64,000 nt of DNA from Mycobacterium sp. ITM-2016-00318 (GTDB lineage: Bacteria > Actinomycetota > Actinomycetes > Mycobacteriales > Mycobacteriaceae). A program made the position numbers and the translations under genes. This document shows positions 1 to 7,546 of this stretch, piece after piece (position 1 is the stretch's first letter; each line of letters begins with the position of its first letter). The notes beneath the pieces were generated by a model, which saw only the letters and a list, made by a program, of their open reading frames with translations, was not told where the DNA came from and ran no database searches. Location: assembly GCF_002968285.2 (NCBI RefSeq), contig NZ_CP134400.1:496001-560000 (forward strand), read 5' to 3'.

Positions 1-56
1 GGCCGAAACGGTGTGCCGATCCGCGACGACCGCACCCGGCACGTCCTTTCCCACTC

Positions 57-1514
57 ATGACGCGACCGATCACGGGGGCGGCTGTCATCCTGGTTGTGCT
101 GCTCGGCGGGTGTTCGTCGACACCGCAGCCGGCGACAGATCTCGCCCGCGATCTGGCCGACAAGGTGGGCGTCGATGGGATGTACACCCACCTGCGCAAG
201 CTGCAGGAGATCGCCGACGCCAATAACACGTCGCGCGCCGAGGGCACACCCGGGTATGACGCGAGCGTCGACTACGTTGCGCAGACGCTGCGCGACAGGG
301 GTTTCGACGTCCAGACGCCCGAATACGAGCGGCTCGGCGTGGTCTCACCGGGACGGCCGAGGGTCACCGTTTCCGGCCGTGACTATTCCGTCGACCAGGC
401 CTCCCTGCTGACCGCGACCAAGGCGGGTGGGCTACGGGCCGCGACGCGCAGGCCGCAGAAGCCCGCCGGTTGCACCGCCGCCGACTACGGGGCCACGAAG
501 GCGACCGGCGCCATCGCCGTCGTCGACGACACCGGCTGCTCGATCGTCGACAAACAGAAGACGGCCGTCGGTGAGGGCGCCGTCGGACTTCTCGTCGTCA
601 GCGATCCTGGCGCGCAGGGCAGTCCGAAGCGATTGTTCAGCCCCGGGTACTACCGCGGCCTGACCGTTCCCGTCGCGGTCGTCGACCGGGCCGCCGACGC
701 CTCGCTGCGCCGCACGAATGCGCCGGTGCTGCTGACGCTCGACGCCGATGCGGCGATGGTGAAGTCACGTAATGTGTTGGCGCAGACGAAGACCGGCGAT
801 ACGCGCAACGTGGTGATGGCGGGCGCACATCTGGACAGCGCCGCGGGAAGTCCGGGCATCAACGACGATGGCAGCGGGGTGGCTGCGCTGCTCGAGACCG
901 CCGCCGCGCTGGGTTCGCAGCCGCAGACCACCAACGCGGTGCGGTTCGGTTTCTGGGGCTCCGAGGAGAAGGTGCTCGCCGGGTCGACGAAGTACGTCGA
1001 GGGGTTGGAACGCGATCAACTCGACAACATCGCGCTGTACCTCGACTTCGACATGCTCGGTTCGCCCAATGCAGGCTTCTTCACCTATGACGGCGACCAG
1101 TCGGGTCAGCCCAACCCCGACGTGCCCGCCAAAACCGTGCCTGCGGGCTCCGCGGGCATCGAACGCACGCTGGCTGGCTATCTGAACCTGGCCGGTATCC
1201 GGCCCGCCGACATGCCGCTGGGCAAGGCAGGTGACTACAGCCCGTTCCTGAGTGCGGGCGTCCCGATCGGCGGAGTCACAACCGGTGCGTCGCAACGGAA
1301 GTCGGAGGTCCAGGCGCGCCTGTGGGGCGGTGTCGCCGGTGCCGCGTTCGACCGCAACAACCACCTTCCTGGCGACACCGTCGACAACGTCAACCGTGAT
1401 GCGCTGGCCGTGACGGGCCCCGCGGTGGCGTTCGCCGTCGGCACCTACACCCAGTCGATCGAGGGTGCGAACGGCGTTTCTACCCGCGAGCAGCGCCGCC
1501 GGCATACGCCTTAG
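57..1514 (+). CDS. lpqL: M28-family aminopeptidase lipoprotein (LpqL-like)
   Basis: Exported zinc aminopeptidase of family M28, expected to be lipid-anchored on the outer face of the membrane. Residues 1-19 form a lipoprotein signal ending in a lipobox LLGGC (Cys19). A PA-type domain lies at about 130-230. The peptidase core shows the expected two-zinc ligands: His/Asp in AGAHLDSA (about 257-259), Asp in NDDGSG (about 269), Glu in GSEE (about 301), Asp in DFDML (about 330) and a late His in NNHLPGD (about 435). Its length of 485 aa suits the LpqL type, and M. tuberculosis lpqL (Rv0418) opens the same gene block as recalled. The start at 57 gives a complete signal peptide. The last 35 bases overlap the 3' end of the convergent Rieske gene. 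Substrate unknown. Confidence 0.88.
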   Translation: MTRPITGAAVILVVLLGGCSSTPQPATDLARDLADKVGVDGMYTHLRKLQEIADANNTSRAEGTPGYDASVDYVAQTLRDRGFDVQTPEYERLGVVSPGRPRVTVSGRDYSVDQASLLTATKAGGLRAATRRPQKPAGCTAADYGATKATGAIAVVDDTGCSIVDKQKTAVGEGAVGLLVVSDPGAQGSPKRLFSPGYYRGLTVPVAVVDRAADASLRRTNAPVLLTLDADAAMVKSRNVLAQTKTGDTRNVVMAGAHLDSAAGSPGINDDGSGVAALLETAAALGSQPQTTNAVRFGFWGSEEKVLAGSTKYVEGLERDQLDNIALYLDFDMLGSPNAGFFTYDGDQSGQPNPDVPAKTVPAGSAGIERTLAGYLNLAGIRPADMPLGKAGDYSPFLSAGVPIGGVTTGASQRKSEVQARLWGGVAGAAFDRNNHLPGDTVDNVNRDALAVTGPAVAFAVGTYTQSIEGANGVSTREQRRRHTP

Positions 1515-2637
1515 CGACGCGGCTGACGAACTGGTACACGCCGTCCTCGTCGGGGGCGAGCGGTCCCGGTCTGGCGTGCGGTGACTGCAGGCCGCGCTGC
1601 ACGGACTCGCACGCCGCCCAGTCCTGCCGGTTGGTCAGGTCCCAGAAGTCGACGGCATAGGACGGATCGAACCCAGGGCTTTCCGCGACCTCCCTGGGGA
1701 ACGCCCACGCGCATTCGACGTGCGTGCGGTCCACCGCCAGCGGCGTCATGATGTGGGTCATCACGTAGTCGGGGTGCAGGCTGACGAGAAGGTTCGGATA
1801 GCCGACCACGTACATCACCGTGCGCCGTTCGTGTTCCGACAGCCCCTTGATCGCGACACCGCCGCTGGCGCCGGTCAGCGACATCGTCTCGGCTCCTTCG
1901 ATGATCGACATCCAGCCGCCCATCCACGAGCCGTCGGTGTCGAGGTTCTCACCGCTGTGCGGCGGGCTGATCCGGGACAACTCGGGGTGGATCGTCGAGC
2001 AGTGGTAGCACTCCTGGTAGTTCTCGGCGATGACCTTCCAGTTGGTCTCCAGTTCATAGGAGTGCCGGTCCACTACGGTCAGGTCCTCGGGCCGGTATGG
2101 CGCGATGACCTCCTCCCAACCCGAGACGTGCTCGGCGAAGTCGGCGTCCTCGCCGCCGGCGTCGACGAACAGATAGCCGTGCCAGTTCACCAGCCGCAGT
2201 TCGGCGAGCCGGAATTGGTCGGCGTCGAAGCCGTCTTCGTCCCTGAAACCCGGCGCGTTCCGGACACTGCCGTCCAGCCGGTAGGACCACGAGTGGTACG
2301 GGCACACGATGGCGCGGCCCCTCGTGGACTGGTTGTAGGCCAGCAGTTCGTGTCCCCGATGACGGCAGGTGTTGGCGAAGGCGCGGACCTTGTCCTCGCC
2401 GCGCACCAGCAGCACCGCGTTCGGCCCGGAGCCGACCGCCTTCTGGGCGCCGACGGTGGCCAGGTCGGACGCGTGGCCGACGCAGGTCCAGCCGGAGAAG
2501 ATGTGGCGCTGCTCCCACTCGAATACCGCTGGGTCGACGTAGGCCTCCCGCGGCAGCATCCTTGACTGGCCGAACGGGGCCATTGCCGCGGCGACGCCGT
2601 CGGCAGGAAGGGGAGCCGGGGAATGCCGTTTGAACAT
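1480..2637 (-). CDS. Rieske non-heme iron oxygenase, alpha subunit
   Basis: Catalytic subunit of an aromatic-ring-hydroxylating or quaternary-amine type oxygenase. The Rieske [2Fe-2S] ligands are plain: CRHRGH at about residue 90 and CPYHSW about 20 residues later. The mononuclear iron site is recognisable in ENYQECYHCSTIHPE (about 203-217), which carries the two His ligands. The length of 385 aa is normal. No ferredoxin or reductase partner gene is adjacent, so electrons must come from elsewhere. A TetR gene lies 72 bp upstream on the same strand and is a candidate regulator. The substrate cannot be told from sequence. The 3' end overlaps lpqL by 35 bp. Confidence 0.88.
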   Translation of the reverse strand: MFKRHSPAPLPADGVAAAMAPFGQSRMLPREAYVDPAVFEWEQRHIFSGWTCVGHASDLATVGAQKAVGSGPNAVLLVRGEDKVRAFANTCRHRGHELLAYNQSTRGRAIVCPYHSWSYRLDGSVRNAPGFRDEDGFDADQFRLAELRLVNWHGYLFVDAGGEDADFAEHVSGWEEVIAPYRPEDLTVVDRHSYELETNWKVIAENYQECYHCSTIHPELSRISPPHSGENLDTDGSWMGGWMSIIEGAETMSLTGASGGVAIKGLSEHERRTVMYVVGYPNLLVSLHPDYVMTHIMTPLAVDRTHVECAWAFPREVAESPGFDPSYAVDFWDLTNRQDWAACESVQRGLQSPHARPGPLAPDEDGVYQFVSRVAKAYAGGAARG

Positions 2638-2709
2638 ACGGTCAGCCTAATTTATCAAGCCTCTCCGGTGAAGCCGCCCAGTCCGCTGTCGCCGAAGACC
2701 TTGCACCGC

Positions 2710-3345
2710 TTACCGTTTCTTGACAGCAGACTTCTCATCGGCAGGTAGGTTGAGCGCGCGTTCGGCGAAGCGCATCGCTATGTCGTAGGCCACCGTCGAG
2801 TCGACTTCGGGATCATCGAGTGCCACCTGGATGGACAGACCGTCGAGAAGCGCGGAGAACTCGAGTGCGAACATCCGCGCGTCGATGTCGGCATCGAGTT
2901 CGGCCGACTTGACCGTATCGACGATCATGTTGCGCCAGCGGGCATCGAGCTCGACCCGACCCGCCTTCACCTCGTCGTGGCGAAAAGCCTGCGCCCACAG
3001 GTCGAACCACAGACCCCAGGCACCGGGGATCTCATCACTCATCTCGGGCACGCAGGTCCACCTGACGAGCATTGACAGCCGCTCGCGAACAGATGGCGTC
3101 TCGGCCAGCATCCTCTCGGCGGCTTCGTAGAACGCCTCCTCGGAGTAGCGCAGCGCATCGACCAGCAGCCGGTCCCTTGTGCCGAAGTAATAGATGACGA
3201 GTGCCGAGCTGACGCCGGCGCGTTTGGCGACGTCGGCGATACGGGTGTCCCCAAACCCCCGTTCGCAGATGAGCTCCGCCGCCGCGCGGAGCATTTCGAT
3301 GCGACGGGGTTCGTTGTTCTCTGTCGCGGGCGCCGGATCCGCCAT
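2710..3345 (-). CDS. TetR-family transcriptional regulator
   Basis: Predicted ligand-responsive repressor of 211 aa. The N-terminal helix-turn-helix spans about residues 15-62 (RIADVAKRAGVSSALVIYYF). The C-terminal part is the variable ligand-binding and dimer domain. The ATG at 3345 is preferred over an ATG 48 bases upstream because a strong GGGGGAG Shine-Dalgarno sits just before it. It is transcribed away from the acyl-CoA dehydrogenase at 3535, and an 11-bp inverted repeat lies in the intergenic space, so control of that gene and of the Rieske gene downstream is likely. Ligand unknown. Confidence 0.88.
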   Translation of the reverse strand: MADPAPATENNEPRRIEMLRAAAELICERGFGDTRIADVAKRAGVSSALVIYYFGTRDRLLVDALRYSEEAFYEAAERMLAETPSVRERLSMLVRWTCVPEMSDEIPGAWGLWFDLWAQAFRHDEVKAGRVELDARWRNMIVDTVKSAELDADIDARMFALEFSALLDGLSIQVALDDPEVDSTVAYDIAMRFAERALNLPADEKSAVKKR

Positions 3346-3370
3346 GTGCTCCCCCTGTAGTAACAGCATT

Positions 3371-3423
3371 GCCCCTTGTCTACAGACTAACACTTGATTA
3401 GATTGAACAGTCAGTCAAGGGGC
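3371..3423. promoter_or_regulatory. Candidate TetR operator (long inverted repeat)
   Basis: GCCCCTTGTCT at 3371-3381 is mirrored by AGTCAAGGGGC at 3413-3423, matching 10 of 11 positions. A shorter repeat CTAA-N7-TTAG (3387-3401) lies inside. The element sits between the divergent TetR gene (start 3345) and the acyl-CoA dehydrogenase (start 3535), the usual place for an autoregulatory TetR operator. Binding is inferred. Confidence 0.5.
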
Positions 3424-3534
3424 CGCCGAGGTGTTGCGCGTCTGCGCCCGCGAGATGCTCGACGTGTTGCGTATCCGTCCCTGTTGGATGGCTGGCGCAG
3501 TCGACGCGCTGGTGCAGGTGCAGAATCGGTAGCC

Positions 3535-4818
3535 ATGGCATGGGACTTCTCGACCGATCCGGATTTTCAGAAGAAGCTCGACTGGGTCGAGGAGTTCTGC
3601 AAGGAGGAGGTCGAACCGCTCGAGTTCGTCTTCCCCTACGCGGTCCGCTCGCCCGACCCGCGGGTGAAGGCCTACGTCCGGGGCCTGCAGCAGCAGATCA
3701 AGGACCAGGGGCTGTGGGCGCTGTTTCTCGACGAGGAACTCGGCGGGCCCGGCTTCGGCCAGCTGAAACTGGCGCTGCTGAACGAGATCATCGGTCGCTA
3801 TTCGGGCGCGCCGCAGATGTTCGGCGCCGCTGCGCCCGACACCGGGAACATGGAGATGCTCGCGGCGTTCGGCACCGACGAACAGAAGAAGCGGTGGCTG
3901 GAGCCGCTGCTGAACCAGGACATCTTCTCGGCGTACTCGATGACCGAACCGCAGGGCGGGTCAGATCCCAACCTGTTCAGGACCACCGCCGTGCGCGACG
4001 GCGACGAGTGGGTGATCAACGGCGAGAAGTGGTTCACCTCGGCGGGCCGCGTCGCCGATATCCTGTTCGTGATGTGCACCAACGGCATGTTCGTCGTTCC
4101 GCGCAAGACGCCCGGTGTGGAGATCCAGCCGGAGCCCCGCAACCACAACCACATCATCTATCGCGATGTGCGGGTTCCGCTCGATCATCTGTTGGGTCCG
4201 GAGGACGGCGCGAAGACGCTGGCGCAGCGCAGGCTCGGCGGCGGCCGGATCCACCACGCGATGCGCACGATCGCGCAGTGCAAGTTGGCCTTCGACATGA
4301 TGTGCGAGCGCGCGCTGTCGCGCGAGTCGCACGGCAAGGTCATCGGCGAGCACCAGATGGTGCAGGAGAAGATCGCCGACTCCTACGCAGCGATCCGCAT
4401 GCTGCGGCTGCTGGTGCTTGAAACCGCTTGGAAGATCGACAATACGAGCACCAAGGAGGCGCGCACCGACATCGCGACGGTCAAGTTCACGATGGCCAAG
4501 GTGTTGCGTGAGGTGTCGTTCAACGCGCTGCACATCCTCGGCTCGCTCGGCACGACGGACCTCACACCGCTGCAGGCGATGTATGCGAGCGCGCCGACGA
4601 TGGGGCTTGCCGACGGCGCCGACGAGGTGCACAAGGCCACCGTCGCCCGCCGCGTGCTGCGCGACTACTCGCCGCAGACGCATCCGTACTGGCCGACGGA
4701 ATACCTACCGGCCAAGCGGGAGGCGGCGTGGGCGAAGTTCGAGCCGAAGTTCGAAGCCGATCCCGGCTTGCGCGAATCTGCCGAGGCGTACAAGCAGTAC
4801 TTCCGCAACCGGGGTTGA
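3535..4818 (+). CDS. Acyl-CoA dehydrogenase (FadE type)
   Basis: FAD enzyme of 427 aa catalysing alpha,beta-dehydrogenation of an acyl-CoA. The family arrangement is clear: an N-terminal helical domain, a beta domain with YSMTEPQGGSDP and GEKWFTSAG, and a C-terminal helical domain with QMVQEKIADSYAAIRMLR and GLADGADEVHKATVARR. The start ATG at 3535 (MAWDFSTDP) fits the family N terminus; the open frame extends about 140 bases further upstream without a better start. It is divergent from a TetR gene and likely controlled by it. M. tuberculosis carries dozens of FadE paralogues, so no substrate is assigned. A decayed copy of its last codons lies 250 bp downstream. Confidence 0.9.
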   Translation: MAWDFSTDPDFQKKLDWVEEFCKEEVEPLEFVFPYAVRSPDPRVKAYVRGLQQQIKDQGLWALFLDEELGGPGFGQLKLALLNEIIGRYSGAPQMFGAAAPDTGNMEMLAAFGTDEQKKRWLEPLLNQDIFSAYSMTEPQGGSDPNLFRTTAVRDGDEWVINGEKWFTSAGRVADILFVMCTNGMFVVPRKTPGVEIQPEPRNHNHIIYRDVRVPLDHLLGPEDGAKTLAQRRLGGGRIHHAMRTIAQCKLAFDMMCERALSRESHGKVIGEHQMVQEKIADSYAAIRMLRLLVLETAWKIDNTSTKEARTDIATVKFTMAKVLREVSFNALHILGSLGTTDLTPLQAMYASAPTMGLADGADEVHKATVARRVLRDYSPQTHPYWPTEYLPAKREAAWAKFEPKFEADPGLRESAEAYKQYFRNRG

Positions 4819-4826
4819 GACTCTTC

Positions 4827-4888
4827 CGCGAGCAGACGCAACAGGTCCCGTTTCACGGCGTGCCGGGGGACTTATGCGTCTGCTCGCG
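4827..4888. repeat. Hairpin with perfect 14-bp arms after fadE
   Basis: CGCGAGCAGACGCA (4827-4840) and TGCGTCTGCTCGCG (4875-4888) are exact reverse complements. Inner bases (AGGTCCCG/CGGGGGACT) extend the pairing imperfectly. It begins 8 bases after the fadE stop codon. No T tract follows, so it may be a mycobacterial-type terminator or a dispersed repeat unit; the motif resembles intergenic sequences I recall from other mycobacteria. Confidence 0.6.
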
Positions 4889-5052
4889 TTGGAAGGCGTC
4901 ATCCTATTCGAGGACGAGGGTATGTCGACGGTCGAGTATGCGGCTGACACCATGCCTTGCCGCCTTATGAAATTTGCTTGCGCCGTATTCGGCAGGGCGG
5001 CCGGAGTCCGCCGATCGGCCGAGTCGAGACTGAGTGCTAGACGAGTGACCGA

Positions 5053-5104
5053 GACCTCGGCTGCGTGAGTCGGCCGAAGCGTACAGCAACACTTCCGCAA
5101 TCGG
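5053..5104 (+). pseudogene. Decayed duplicate of an acyl-CoA dehydrogenase C terminus
   Basis: This 52-bp stretch aligns with the last codons of fadE (4753-4812). Read with two small frame shifts it gives D-L-G-C-V / E-S-A-E-A-Y / F-R-N-R, against DPGLRESAEAYKQYFRNR in the intact gene. No start or upstream coding sequence remains. It looks like the scar of a lost second FadE gene or of an unequal duplication. It ends 3 bp before the stop of the convergent FAD oxidase gene. Confidence 0.5.
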
Positions 5105-5106
5105 CG

Positions 5107-6543
5107 CTAGATGTTCATCCCCGAGAACATCACCCGGTTCGGATCGTACTTCTGGCGAACGGCGCTGAGCTTCGACAGGTTCGGCCCGAAGTAGCGCGAG
5201 GCCGGTTGGTTCGCCTCGAGATAGTTCACATAGCCGCCTGCCGAATACTGTTGCACCGCTTGGTGGGCGGCGCCCAGCCAGCCGGCTGCCGCGGACGGGT
5301 TCCCGGAAGTTTCGACGTACCACTGCACCAGCGCCGAGTGCTTGCGCCACGGAAACGCCGTCGCCCCAGGCGCCACGGAAGCCAGTGCCCCGTCGAGGGT
5401 GTGCATGATCACCAGCATGCGGCCGGCCCCGCTAGGGAAGGCGTTCATCGCCGCGGCGATTCCCTGAGCCGCGCCCGCGTCGATGACCGGGAAGACGTCC
5501 GATCCGCCGACGTACCCGAGCGGCGCCGGGTTGAGATTGTCGGCGGCCAGATATCGCACCAGATCGAGATAGTTGAACGTCTGGATGTCGGTGCCGGTCG
5601 GTTGCACGCCGACAGCCGAGGTGATCGCGCTCTGCACGCTGCTGCCGGACCCGACCGGGCAGGTCGCCATGATTCGGCAGTGCGTACCCGTCGCGTCAGC
5701 AGAGGCTTCGGCCAACGCCCAGTTGTTCTTGTCGGCGGTCCGCAACCAGTTCTGCCACCCGACGAGCATCTGCGCGAACGACTGCGGCGGGTAGTGCAGG
5801 TTCACGACGTCGACATCCGAAATGGGGAACGTCGAGAACGTCAGTGAGGTCGTCACCCCGAAATTGCCGCCGCCACCGCCACGCAGCGCCCAGAACAGAT
5901 CCGGATTCTCGGCGGCCGACGCGGTGACCGCCTGGCCTCCCGGTAACACGACCGACGCTGACGTCAGCGCGTCGGAAAGCAGTCCCGCATGCCGGGACTG
6001 GGCGCCGAGACCGCCGCCGAGGGCGTGTCCGCCTGCTCCGACCGACGGGCACGTCCCGGTCGGGATACCCCGGCCCGCAGCTGCCAGCACCTGGTGCAAT
6101 TCGTACAAGCTGGTCGCAGGTGGTGTCGTGACCCGGCCGCTTGCGGCGTCGTAGTCGGCGCCGCCGGGCAGCGCACGGAGGTCAAACACCAAGGCGCCGT
6201 CGGCCGTCGACGCACCGGTGTAGGAATGGCCGCCGCTGCGCGGCGCCACCTGCAGTTTGTTCGCGGCGGCGAACTGCATTGCCTTCTGCACGTCTGCGAC
6301 CGATGTCGGCGTCACGATGGCCGCCGGCTTCGAGCCGTTGTAGTTGGTGTTGAAGACCTGCTTCGCGGCGCCGAACTGCCCGTTGTCCGGAAGGACGAGG
6401 CGTCCGCCGACTGCGGTCGAAAGTCCTTCCCAGCCCGTCGCAAGCGGTTCTGCGGCCGCGCGTGCCTGACCGAGTATCGTGCCTGCGGCCAAGGCTCCTG
6501 CGGCACCCCTCAGAAACGTCTGGCGGGAAATCTCACGCGCCAC
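5107..6543 (-). CDS. Exported FAD-linked oxidase (BBE/PCMH family)
   Basis: Flavoprotein oxidase of 478 aa. The N terminus (residues 1-33) looks like a Tat signal, SRQTFLRG followed by an Ala/Gly-rich stretch and ARAAAEP, but the second arginine of the usual twin pair is Gln. The FAD-binding PCMH domain occupies about 55-230, with RSGGHSYTG, in which His often carries flavin covalently, and TCPSVGAGGHALGGGLG. A C-terminal BBE segment ends YDPNRVMFSGMNI. Substrates in this family range from sugars to alkaloids and none can be assigned. It stands alone; the region upstream carries a dispersed palindrome. Confidence 0.87.
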   Translation of the reverse strand: MAREISRQTFLRGAAGALAAGTILGQARAAAEPLATGWEGLSTAVGGRLVLPDNGQFGAAKQVFNTNYNGSKPAAIVTPTSVADVQKAMQFAAANKLQVAPRSGGHSYTGASTADGALVFDLRALPGGADYDAASGRVTTPPATSLYELHQVLAAAGRGIPTGTCPSVGAGGHALGGGLGAQSRHAGLLSDALTSASVVLPGGQAVTASAAENPDLFWALRGGGGGNFGVTTSLTFSTFPISDVDVVNLHYPPQSFAQMLVGWQNWLRTADKNNWALAEASADATGTHCRIMATCPVGSGSSVQSAITSAVGVQPTGTDIQTFNYLDLVRYLAADNLNPAPLGYVGGSDVFPVIDAGAAQGIAAAMNAFPSGAGRMLVIMHTLDGALASVAPGATAFPWRKHSALVQWYVETSGNPSAAAGWLGAAHQAVQQYSAGGYVNYLEANQPASRYFGPNLSKLSAVRQKYDPNRVMFSGMNI

Positions 6544-6760
6544 TGTCGCGCTCCCGCGTTTGCGTCACAACTGGGATTGTCGACCAAGATCAGACGAAAA
6601 CCGGTGCCGCGCACAACCTGTTGCGCGACGGTGACCGAACAGAGATCAGACGGGAATGACATCAGCGAGCGCTCACTGTGGTACGGGTTCACCGCTGAAA
6701 TCTGTACCTGAGTGAGCACTCGCCAACCCGAACAGTCCCACCGTCGGCGGTGCTCGAAGG
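6544..6760. other. Intergenic region upstream of FAD oxidase
   Basis: No plausible gene on either strand. It must contain the oxidase promoter (minus strand, start 6543) and the 3' flank of the DDAH gene (stop 6761). Its only clear structure is the palindromic repeat at 6665-6723. Confidence 0.6.
6665..6723. repeat. Dispersed palindromic element, copy A
   Basis: Outer arms GAGCGCTCACT (6667-6677) and GTGAGCACTC face each other around two GTAC boxes and a TTC-centred core. The same layout recurs at 52745-52800 with about 44 of 56 positions identical. It is noncoding, located between a divergent start and a stop, and is best seen as a short REP-like repeat; a regulator binding site is possible. 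Confidence 0.6.
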
Positions 6761-7546
6761 TCAATGAGCCGGCCGGCCCCGCAGCCGGACCGACAAGCAC
6801 GTCACACAGCCTTCCAGCTTCTCGAACTCCGAGACGTCGACGGGGACAACCCGGTAGCCACGCTGCTGGAATAGCTCGGCTGTCCTCGGCGCTGCCGACG
6901 ACATCAGCAGCGCGTCGTCGTCGAGCAGCACGACGTGCGCGCCCGGCTCCTCGGGCACGGCGAGGAAGTTCTCGCCCCAGACGCCGGGATCGTCGACGAC
7001 GGGTTCGTAGCCGATGATCGTCCCGTCGGGTAGCGCGGTCACCGCGGACTTGAGATGCAGTGCCTTCGTCAGCGGGACGCGGATCACGGTGGCGCCGAAC
7101 GGTTCGAGGTGTGCCTGCAACTGCGCGACGCCCTCGCGGTTCGTCCGACCGCCCACGCCGACCCAGACGTTGCCGCCGTGCTTGAGCACATCGCCGCCGT
7201 CGAGGGTGCCCGGCGCTTCTATGCGCACTACGCGGTATCCCGCTGCACGCACCGCGTCTTCGGCGGCGGAGACCTCCGGCCACCGTTGGTCGGCCCCGGG
7301 GCGGCAGATCACCGCCAGGTCGCCGTAGACCACCATGGTGTCCTCGACGAACACCGAATCAGGACAGTCCGGCGCAGCGGGCACCTCGTGGGTGATCCAG
7401 CCCGCGCTGTTCAACGCGCCGACATAACCGTCCCATTGACGTTGCGCCAATTCGAAATCCACGTCGGCGCTGCGTTCGATATGGGTGATCAACCCGTCTG
7501 CGAGCCGTGGCGACGGTCGGCGTATCAGGGCGTGGCGGGCGGTCAT
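6761..7546 (-). CDS. Dimethylargininase (DDAH) family amidinotransferase-fold hydrolase
   Basis: Predicted to hydrolyse N(omega)-methylated arginine to citrulline and methylamine; cytosolic, 261 aa. Family landmarks are DSVFVEDTMVV (substrate-binding acidic pair), GTLDGGDVL, the catalytic His in KALHLKSAV and the nucleophile Cys in LEGCVTC near the C terminus. The ATG at 7546 overlaps the stop of the upstream permease (ATGA), so the two are translationally coupled. The open frame runs further upstream only as a shadow of the permease gene. The neighbouring permeases suggest a scavenging role. Arginine deiminase-like or agmatine-related activity is the main alternative. Confidence 0.85.
   Translation of the reverse strand: MTARHALIRRPSPRLADGLITHIERSADVDFELAQRQWDGYVGALNSAGWITHEVPAAPDCPDSVFVEDTMVVYGDLAVICRPGADQRWPEVSAAEDAVRAAGYRVVRIEAPGTLDGGDVLKHGGNVWVGVGGRTNREGVAQLQAHLEPFGATVIRVPLTKALHLKSAVTALPDGTIIGYEPVVDDPGVWGENFLAVPEEPGAHVVLLDDDALLMSSAAPRTAELFQQRGYRVVPVDVSEFEKLEGCVTCLSVRLRGRPAH

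Noticed and set aside
1..56. Gene tail before lpqL
   Set aside because: No stop codon or coding signal could be assigned in this short edge segment.
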